NCBI GenBank assembly: GCA_031553215.1
Contig: JAVBLW010000025.1
Coordinates: 1 to 47,227, forward strand
Length of the DNA stretch: 47,227 nt
Source of the DNA: JAVBLW01 sp031553215
Lineage (GTDB): Bacteria; Bacillota_I; Bacilli_A; Acholeplasmatales; Anaeroplasmataceae
Direction: 5' to 3'
The translations under genes and the position numbers were made by a program. The notes beneath the pieces were generated by a model. The model was given only the letters and a program-made list of their open reading frames with translations. It was not told the DNA's origin and ran no database searches. Below are positions 41,426-47,227 of the stretch, piece by piece (within the stretch, counting starts at the first letter, position 1; every line of letters begins with the position of its first letter).

Positions 41426-42775
41426 ATGATAAAAAATATTGTCAATAATTCTAGAAATTTCTTTTTAACTGGTGAAACCCTGGAGTATAACTTTAGACTT
41501 TCAAATTTAAGAAAACTAAAAAAAATTTTAAAAGACTCTGAAACAGAAATATGTGAGGCATTATTTAAAGATTTAAATAAATCCTCTTTTGAATCCTATA
41601 TGTGTGAGATAGGGATGGTTTTAGTTGAAATAAATTATATGATCAAAAATTTAAAAAAATTCATGAAAAATAAGAAAGTAAGAACGCCCCTTGCACAATT
41701 CAAATCAAAGAGTTTTACTTCTTACACTCCTTATGGCGTTGCGCTTATAATGTCACCATGGAATTATCCTTTTATGCTTAGCATGACCCCTTTAGTTGCA
41801 TCTATCGCCGCCGGAAACACTTCTATTATCAAACCATCCAACTACTCTTTTCATACTTCTACTTTAATCCATAAAATTATTTCAGAGAATTTTGATTCTA
41901 AATATATATCGGTTATTTTAGGTGGACGTGAAGAGAATCAACGATTATTAGATGAAAAATTTGACTTCATCTTTTTTACAGGAAGCGAAAAAGTAGGAAA
42001 GATTGTAATGGAAAAAGCTAGTTTAAACCTTACTCCTATAATTTTAGAATTAGGGGGGAAAAGTCCTTGTATAGTTTCTAAATCAGCAAATCTAAAATTA
42101 GCTGCTAAGCGCATAGCATTTGGAAAACTATTAAATGCTGGTCAAACTTGTATTGCTCCCGATTATATTTATATTGATGAATCGGTAAAAGATGACTTCC
42201 TTATTCATTTAAAAAAAGTTCTAAAAGACTCTTTATTAGATGAATCAAATTTTCCTAAAATTATAAATTCTAATCATCACAAAAGACTTCTTTCTCTCTT
42301 AGAAAATGAACACATTATTTATGGTGGAGAATATGATGCTACACATATTTCACCGACAATACTTGATGATATAACATTTGAATCCAAAATTATGCAAGAA
42401 GAAATTTTTGGTCCTTTGATACCTATACTAACATATCAAGATGAAAATGAAATGATAAACACTTTAAAAGTAATGAATCATCCGTTAGCTCTTTATCTAT
42501 TTACTACTGACAAAAACCTCGAAAAGAAAGTTTTAAAAAACATTATCTTTGGTGGTGGCTGCATTAATGATACCATAATTCATTTAGCAACTTCAAATAT
42601 GGGATTTGGCGGAGTTGGAAATAGTGGAATGGGTAGTTATCATGGAAAAGAAAGTTTTGAAGCATTTTCCCACAAACGTAGTATTGTAAAAAAATCAAAT
42701 ATGATTGATTTGAATATGCGCTATAGACCATATACAAAAAAGAAAGAAAATTTGATAAGAAAATTTTTAAAATAA
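41426..42775 (+). CDS. NAD(P)-dependent aldehyde dehydrogenase, ALDH3-like
   Basis: 449 residues. Catalytic Cys in LLNAGQTCIAPDYIYI and catalytic Glu in ILELGGKSPC; the cofactor segment is IMSPWNYPFMLS...AAGNTSIIKPSN with FFTGSEKVGK. The short length and no N-terminal extension fit the class 3 fatty or aromatic aldehyde dehydrogenases, which often have a C-terminal membrane tail; here the tail is basic (YTKKKENLIRKFLK). ATG at 41426 is preferred with AAGGA 11 bases upstream; the ATG at 41408 would place the site inside the gene. Confidence 0.92.
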   Translation: MIKNIVNNSRNFFLTGETLEYNFRLSNLRKLKKILKDSETEICEALFKDLNKSSFESYMCEIGMVLVEINYMIKNLKKFMKNKKVRTPLAQFKSKSFTSYTPYGVALIMSPWNYPFMLSMTPLVASIAAGNTSIIKPSNYSFHTSTLIHKIISENFDSKYISVILGGREENQRLLDEKFDFIFFTGSEKVGKIVMEKASLNLTPIILELGGKSPCIVSKSANLKLAAKRIAFGKLLNAGQTCIAPDYIYIDESVKDDFLIHLKKVLKDSLLDESNFPKIINSNHHKRLLSLLENEHIIYGGEYDATHISPTILDDITFESKIMQEEIFGPLIPILTYQDENEMINTLKVMNHPLALYLFTTDKNLEKKVLKNIIFGGGCINDTIIHLATSNMGFGGVGNSGMGSYHGKESFEAFSHKRSIVKKSNMIDLNMRYRPYTKKKENLIRKFLK

Positions 42776-42798
42776 GTCATTTCAATGACTTTTTTTTG
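42774..42798 (+). terminator. Terminator of the aldehyde dehydrogenase gene
   Basis: AAGTCATT-TC-AATGACTT followed by a T-run. Confidence 0.85.
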
Positions 42799-42852
42799 TA
42801 TTTAATAATATTATTAAAAAAATAGAGCATGCTATATTTGGAGGTATTAAAT

Positions 42853-43041
42853 ATGAAAATTACAGAAAAAGAATTATCAACAATCCAAGAATTATGTAAT
42901 TTTGAAGAATTACAAAGCAAACATTATAAAACTTTAGCAAGTTTTATTCCAGAAAGTGAATCAGAATTAAGAACACTTTTTGAAGAACAATCAAGAAGAC
43001 ATCTTGATAATATTTCAAGATTACTAAAATATTTAAAGTAA
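42853..43041 (+). CDS. Small spore-coat-like protein (CotF partner)
   Basis: 62 residues, two helices: KELSTIQELCNFEELQSKHY and then SELRTLFEEQSRRHLDNISR. It looks like half of a ferritin-like helical bundle, as seen in small proteins encoded before CotF-type genes. GGAGG lies eight bases before the ATG. It is 15 bases before the next gene, so both are made together. Coat function is inferred from that pairing. Confidence 0.65.
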   Translation: MKITEKELSTIQELCNFEELQSKHYKTLASFIPESESELRTLFEEQSRRHLDNISRLLKYLK

Positions 43042-43056
43042 GAAAGGAGAATACAA

Positions 43057-43320
43057 ATGTCTAAATTAGAATTAAAAGATACATTATTTTGTGCACTTAC
43101 AGCAGAAAAAGATTTAACTACTTTATATAACACAGCTGCCAATGAAGCAATGAATGTTGAATTAGCAGAAGAATTTTTAACTATTTTAAGTGAAACTCAT
43201 GAAGCTCAATATGATATTTTCAAAGAAACTCATAAACGCGGTTTCTATCCTACTCCACTAGCAGATGAAACAAAAATTCAAGAACTAAAACAAAAATTTT
43301 GTAAATGTACAAACAAATAA
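43057..43320 (+). CDS. CotF-family spore coat protein
   Basis: 87 residues. Coat_F pattern: LFCALTAEKDLTTLYNTAANEAMN, then LSETHEAQYDIFKETHKRGFYPTPLAD, the aromatic-Y-P-x-x-x-A block being typical. It ends in a CKCTNK tail with two cysteines. Expected in the outer layers of the endospore. RBS AAGGAG. Its presence agrees with spo0A in the same window. Confidence 0.8.
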   Translation: MSKLELKDTLFCALTAEKDLTTLYNTAANEAMNVELAEEFLTILSETHEAQYDIFKETHKRGFYPTPLADETKIQELKQKFCKCTNK

Positions 43321-43345
43321 AAAAGCCAATAGGCTTTTTTTTTAT
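43317..43345. terminator. Bidirectional terminator between cotF-like gene and cysK
   Basis: AAAAAGCC-AATA-GGCTTTTT with T-runs on both strands; serves both converging genes. Confidence 0.85.
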
Positions 43346-44265
43346 TCGAATAGGGTAGTTGATAAATATCTTTCACCAGTATCTGGTAATAATACGACTA
43401 TTTTCTTACCTTTTTCTTTCTTAGCAATTTCAATTGCTGCATATAAAGCAGCTCCAGAAGATATACCAACCAAAATACCCTCTTTTTTAGCTATCAATCT
43501 AGATGCTTCAAATGCACTCTCGTTTTCTACTGACACTATTTCATCATATACTTCAGTATTTAATATCTTAGGTATAAATCCCGCACCAATTCCTTGAAGT
43601 TTATGTGGTCCTGCCGGATTACCAGACAAGACAGCTGAAGATTTAGGTTCTACTGCTACAATTCTAATATTAGGTACTTTTTCTTTTAATACTTCACCTA
43701 CACCAGTGATTGTTCCACCAGTTCCAACACCAGCAATAAAATAATCGATCTTACCATCCATATCATTATATATTTCGATTGCCGTTGTTTTTCTATGTAT
43801 TTCTGGATTAGAAGAATTTCCAAATTGATCCGCCATAAAAGAATTAGGATTATTTTTAACAATCTCTTCTGCTTTGGCAATAGCGCCACTCATTCCTTTT
43901 GAACCTTCAGTTAATATAAGTTCAGCACCTAATGCTGATAGTATTTTCCTTCTTTCTATACTCATTGTTTCTGGCATAGTTATAATCAAATGATAGCCCC
44001 TTGATGCACACACATACGCTAAACCAACTCCAGTGTTTCCACTTGTAGCTTCAACAATAATAGTATCTTTTTTTAATATACCTTTTTCTTCAGCGTCATT
44101 AATAATAGCCAAAGCAACCCTATCTTTTACTGAACTTAAAGGATTAAAACTTTCGACTTTAACATAAATATCACTTTTTAAATTTAATGATTTAATTATA
44201 TTATTTATTTTTATCAATGGAGTATTCCCTACTAATTCTGTTATTGAATTATAAATTTTACTCAT
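43342..44265 (-). CDS. cysK: Cysteine synthase (O-acetylserine sulfhydrylase)
   Basis: 307 residues, PLP enzyme making cysteine from O-acetylserine and sulfide. The PLP lysine is in SVKDRVAL (residue ~44), the substrate loop is EATSGNTGVGLAYV, the phosphate-binding loop is GVGTGGTITGVG, and GISSGAA is near the end. It follows the Rrf2 regulator on the same strand. In Bacillus, CysK forms a complex with the Rrf2 protein CymR, so a similar partnership is possible here. Confidence 0.96.
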   Translation of the reverse strand: MSKIYNSITELVGNTPLIKINNIIKSLNLKSDIYVKVESFNPLSSVKDRVALAIINDAEEKGILKKDTIIVEATSGNTGVGLAYVCASRGYHLIITMPETMSIERRKILSALGAELILTEGSKGMSGAIAKAEEIVKNNPNSFMADQFGNSSNPEIHRKTTAIEIYNDMDGKIDYFIAGVGTGGTITGVGEVLKEKVPNIRIVAVEPKSSAVLSGNPAGPHKLQGIGAGFIPKILNTEVYDEIVSVENESAFEASRLIAKKEGILVGISSGAALYAAIEIAKKEKGKKIVVLLPDTGERYLSTTLFE

Positions 44266-44310
44266 TTTATCATTACCTTTCTATTTAATATAACAATTAA
44301 TACAAAATTT

Positions 44311-44338
44311 AAAAAGTTTTCCAAAGAGAAAACTTTTT
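44311..44338. terminator. Terminator after the Rrf2 gene
   Basis: AAAAAGTTTTC, six-base loop, GAAAACTTTTT. It overlaps the Rrf2 stop and would part it from cysK, allowing only partial readthrough. Confidence 0.78.
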
Positions 44339-44762
44339 AAATATTATACTCAGAACTTTCATTATTTAAAGCATCACTTTTTAAATCTTCCAATGTTGTA
44401 TTATATAATACTTCATCAATTGCTCCTTGTAATTTTTTCCATAAACCTTTTGTATAACAAGTTTCTTGCTTCTCGCAATTTGTACAATCAACAGGACATA
44501 AACTTCCTTCTAAGACAGTCAGTATATCCCCTACTTTATATGATTCTGGAGATTTAGACAATTTATGACCACCCAATGAGCCTCTTTGTGTTTTAATTAA
44601 TTTTGCTTTATTTAGAACACCAATAATCGTTTCTAGATACTTTACTGATAATCCTTGTTTTTCTGCAAGTTCCTTACTAGATATGTATTCGCTATTGCTA
44701 TAGTTCAACGCTAATTCAACCATTACTCTAAGACCATATCTACCTTTTGTTGAAATCTTCAT
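44337..44762 (-). CDS. Rrf2-family regulator with four cysteines (CymR/IscR-like)
   Basis: 141 residues. The winged helix MKISTKGRYGLRVMVELAL...SVKYLETIIGVLNKAKLI...RGSLGGHKL is typical of Rrf2. Unlike CymR it carries Cys residues in SLCPVDCTNCEKQETCYTKG, the place where IscR binds an Fe-S cluster. Its C-terminus (TLEDL...SSEYNI) resembles CymR. It could link cysteine supply with Fe-S status. A CCTA/TAGG inverted repeat over its promoter suggests autocontrol. Confidence 0.9.
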   Translation of the reverse strand: MKISTKGRYGLRVMVELALNYSNSEYISSKELAEKQGLSVKYLETIIGVLNKAKLIKTQRGSLGGHKLSKSPESYKVGDILTVLEGSLCPVDCTNCEKQETCYTKGLWKKLQGAIDEVLYNTTLEDLKSDALNNESSEYNI

Positions 44763-44781
44763 GACATCACCTTCTAGATTA

Positions 44782-44814
44782 AGTATATCATCAATTTCCT
44801 ACAATTTCAATAGG
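44782..44814 (-). promoter_or_regulatory. Rrf2 gene promoter with inverted-repeat operator
   Basis: Minus strand: -35 TTGAAA (44805-44810), 17-base spacer, -10 TATACT (44782-44787). CCTA (44798-44801) and TAGG (44811-44814), nine bases apart, flank the -35. Confidence 0.6.
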
Positions 44815-44821
44815 TATACTT

Positions 44822-46825
44822 CTACTGACTTCTAGCAGATCCTTTTTGACTTCCATTAATATATATATAATATGTTGAACCTGAATTTAAATCATTACTT
44901 GCATACACAACCGAATTAGCTGTTTTTAATCCAGTATATGTAATTAATATATTACCCGAAGCATCTTTTATTTCTATTTTACTTCCATTTGAAATGGAAT
45001 TGTTTGATAATGTAAACTTAACACAATTACCAGTTGTAGGAGATTGCGCCATTCCAGATGATCCTATCGCAAGGACAGTTCCTCCCACAAAAGTGAATTT
45101 ACCATCAAAGTCTAATGCTGCGTCTGCGTTACTTGTCGGACCTAGAACTATAACATATCCACCAGTCATAACAATATCACCATTTGAATCAAGTCCATCG
45201 CCACTAGCATTTACTAATATATTACCACCATGTATATATATTGCATAACTAGATGTTGTTGTAGTTGAACTCATTCTACCAGGACCCGGTCTTCCTCCAC
45301 CAGGATTAAAATTATCATTACCAGTATCACCATCAGAACCACCAGCAGCATTTATTCCATCATCACTGGCAACAATTGAGATATTACCATCATAAAGATA
45401 TACTGTACCTGCTTCTAATCCTTCATAGCTCTTCTTTATATCGATATCAACAATACATGTTTCTTCTTCGCTACCAACAACTAATGACGTATCAGCATGC
45501 ATTCCATCATCACCAGTGTAAATTTCAAATTTTCCACCTTCAATTACTACATAATTATTACTATGAACAGCATCATCGGTACTATTTATCGCAAATGTTC
45601 CACCATATATATAAATACCTTCTGTACCTTTTATACCCTTTAAACTTTCATCACTTGCAGTACCATTATATCCACTACCAGTTTTGATATCAATTGAACC
45701 ATCATTAATAGTTACATCATTTAAAGCTTGAATTCCATCTAAACTTGAAATAAGTTTTATATTTCCACCATTAATAATTACATTACCTTGAGTATCGTCA
45801 GTTATTTCATCAGGATCTGCCTTTAAAGCATCACCTTGACTATTTACATTAATATTTCCAGAATTAATAATTAACTCATTATCTGATGCAATTCCATTAT
45901 CAACACTAGTAACATTAACAGTTGCTCCATCAATTATTAATGTATCATCAGCCTTAATTCCGTTCTTATTATTACCATTTACATTAAGTGTTCCTGCTCC
46001 ACTTATAACCAATTCGTTTCCAGTATTTAAGCATGCCTTCGGCTTAGCTTGTTCACGGTCAACATCGGTTAACGTATTTTCTCCTAATACAACTATTGTA
46101 CAATCACCCTTCATATTAATAGGTGCGGTTGTCGTTGAAGTTAAAGTTAAATTCTTTATCACAATTATAGAATTTTTTGCGGCTTTGTTAACTAAAATAC
46201 TTGCTTCTGTGCTATTACCAGTAATAACATACGTACCGGTTGTATCGATACTTAATTGTTTTGTTATAACATCATAAGAAGTCCCCGTTACTGTTGTACA
46301 ACTAGAATTTGTAAATTCAATATTTGTGCCATTAATGAATCGTGCATATAAAGTGATATTTTCACTAATGCTCATAGTACTTGAGAACATCGTTGTATAA
46401 GCACTATCCATATACCATCCAATAAAATCATATCCTTCTTTAACGGGATCACTTGGCAGCGTTATTCCTGTGGAATCATAACTAACCGTACTGTATATAG
46501 TACTATCTACTTTAAATGTGACAATCACAACTTCCCATTTAGCATATAAAGTAATACTTTCCACTAGCTCAGTACTTTCTTCAAATTTTTGTGTACATGA
46601 GCTATCAGTGTACCATCCTTTAAAAACATGCCCAGCATAAGTTGGAGTTGGCAAAGTATAATTAGTTATACTTGTAGTACCAATACTTTCACCATTACTA
46701 ATAAAAGTTATTGTATTATTACTTGAAGCCTCTAAATTTTGACCGTCGTTATCTTTTTCTTTACCACAAGCAACTAAAGACAAACTACATATAAGTAATA
46801 TCATATATAAAATAATTTTTTTCAT
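44822..46825 (-). CDS. Surface lipoprotein: two InlB-B repeats plus Cthe_2159-like beta-helix
   Basis: 667 residues. Signal peptide with lipobox LVAC at Cys20. Two InlB_B/Flg_new repeats follow (about 40-95 and 100-162: GHVFKGWYTDSSC, GYDFIGWYMDSAY, each ending ITLYA). From about 165 to 600 lies a parallel beta-helix with repeated NGI-DD / GGNI turns (NGIKADDTLII, DDAVHSNNYVVIEGG, DDGMHADTSL), the pattern of the Cthe_2159 carbohydrate-binding family, whose founder binds cellulose and polygalacturonate with calcium. A Gly/Pro-rich loop (NPGGGRPGPGR) interrupts it. It could hold pectin at the surface; that link is inferred. Confidence 0.85.
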   Translation of the reverse strand: MKKIILYMILLICSLSLVACGKEKDNDGQNLEASSNNTITFISNGESIGTTSITNYTLPTPTYAGHVFKGWYTDSSCTQKFEESTELVESITLYAKWEVVIVTFKVDSTIYSTVSYDSTGITLPSDPVKEGYDFIGWYMDSAYTTMFSSTMSISENITLYARFINGTNIEFTNSSCTTVTGTSYDVITKQLSIDTTGTYVITGNSTEASILVNKAAKNSIIVIKNLTLTSTTTAPINMKGDCTIVVLGENTLTDVDREQAKPKACLNTGNELVISGAGTLNVNGNNKNGIKADDTLIIDGATVNVTSVDNGIASDNELIINSGNINVNSQGDALKADPDEITDDTQGNVIINGGNIKLISSLDGIQALNDVTINDGSIDIKTGSGYNGTASDESLKGIKGTEGIYIYGGTFAINSTDDAVHSNNYVVIEGGKFEIYTGDDGMHADTSLVVGSEEETCIVDIDIKKSYEGLEAGTVYLYDGNISIVASDDGINAAGGSDGDTGNDNFNPGGGRPGPGRMSSTTTTSSYAIYIHGGNILVNASGDGLDSNGDIVMTGGYVIVLGPTSNADAALDFDGKFTFVGGTVLAIGSSGMAQSPTTGNCVKFTLSNNSISNGSKIEIKDASGNILITYTGLKTANSVVYASNDLNSGSTYYIYINGSQKGSARSQ

Positions 46826-46905
46826 AAATTTCCTCCTAGGTTGTTCTTATTTTAACCTAAAAAAATGGGATAATTATGAAAACATTAATAAAAATTATGA
46901 AAAGT

Positions 46906-47227
46906 TTACTCGTATTTATTTGCATATCCTTCTTTTATTGTTTCTCGACTCCTAGCAATAACAAAGTCACCTTCTTTGATATCCTTTGTTACTGTAGATC
47001 CTGCAGCTATATAACTATTGCTCTCTACATTTATTGGTGCTATTAGATTAGTATTACATCCAATAAATACATTTGATCCTATATTGGTCTTATGCTTGTT
47101 TTTACCATCATAATTAACTGTCACGGTTCCACATCCCCAGTTAACATTGTCACCACATTCACAGTCTCCTATATACGTTAAATGCGCTACATTAGTTTTT
47201 TCACCTAATTTTGAATTTTTCATTTCC
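46906..47227 (-). CDS. glmU: GlmU, C-terminal acetyltransferase part (cut by window edge)
   Basis: The last 106 codons are visible, continuing past the window end. Left-handed beta-helix of N-acetylglucosamine-1-phosphate uridyltransferase / glucosamine-1-phosphate acetyltransferase: NSKLGEKTNVAHLTYIGD with the catalytic His, then GCGTVTVNYDGKNKHKT (usually GAGT), and YIAAGSTVTKDI. It makes UDP-GlcNAc for cell wall. Ends 81 bases before the lipoprotein gene on the same strand. Confidence 0.93.
   Translation of the reverse strand, partial: EMKNSKLGEKTNVAHLTYIGDCECGDNVNWGCGTVTVNYDGKNKHKTNIGSNVFIGCNTNLIAPINVESNSYIAAGSTVTKDIKEGDFVIARSRETIKEGYANKYE

Noticed and set aside
1..47227. Mycoplasma genetic code (TGA = Trp)
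   Set aside because: TGA ends atpF exactly at the atpH overlap, and the only tRNA-Trp has anticodon CCA.
1..47227. CRISPR array or prophage
   Set aside because: No regularly spaced direct repeats and no phage structural, integrase or lysis genes were seen; the only mobile sequence is the IS end.

Overview
The window comes from a low-GC, endospore-forming Gram-positive bacterium (Bacillota). It carries spo0A with 0A boxes, two CotF-type coat genes, an Rrf2 regulator and a Firmicute-type ATP synthase operon. Gene starts have good AGGAGG-type ribosome sites and promoters look like sigma-A. TGA is used as a stop (for example at the end of atpF) and the only tRNA-Trp seen has a CCA anticodon, so the genetic code is the standard one and not the mycoplasma one, despite the strong AT bias. 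I cannot name the genus.

Layout. 1-136: end of an IS3-like element abutting atpC. 153-7651 (minus): rpiB, a 47-residue small ORF, atpZ-like, atpI, then atpB-E-F-H-A-G-D-C; the c subunit has a two-carboxylate motif suggesting Na+ coupling. 7758-19170: a pectin-use locus. A minus-strand operon encodes a carbohydrate ABC importer (two permeases, a large binding lipoprotein, an MsmX-type ATPase), five unrecognised membrane proteins and an intracellular GH28 polygalacturonase. A divergent gene encodes an intracellular pectin methylesterase. CcpA/LacI-type operators lie between the divergent promoters. A surface lipoprotein with a Cthe_2159-like beta-helix at 44822-46825 may bind the same polymer. 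19182-21763: spo0A, a METTL25-like methyltransferase, a candidate small RNA with a seven-C loop, and a tiny membrane-peptide ORF.

21764-25808: a heterodimeric ABC exporter under a MarR repressor with a perfect palindromic operator. 25815-28155: a C_GCAxxG_C_C protein and a LamG/beta-propeller gene cut by one in-frame TAA. 28231-31312: hemolysin-III protein, then an ECF S-component divergent from a MocR/PdxR regulator whose PLP lysine is an arginine. 31297-32604: a c-di-GMP-I riboswitch upstream of an S-4TM-like putative pore-forming protein, with the ribosome site held in a hairpin; this is the most unusual unit in the window. 33685-34141: tRNA-Val, a 5S rRNA with its own promoter and tRNA-His. 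34216-40080: a giant 1954-residue CvpA-like membrane protein with about 16 degenerate repeats. 40175-47227: tRNA-Trp, a lipid kinase, an aldehyde dehydrogenase, two spore-coat genes, cysK with a cysteine-rich Rrf2 regulator, the lipoprotein, and the 3' end of glmU.

How it works together (inference). Partly methylated oligogalacturonides would be bound at the surface, imported by the ABC system, demethylated and cut inside the cell, under carbon catabolite control. Three further layers of control appear: c-di-GMP acting through RNA on a membrane effector, Spo0A acting on itself, and a C-rich small RNA that could pair with G-rich ribosome sites such as that of spo0A.
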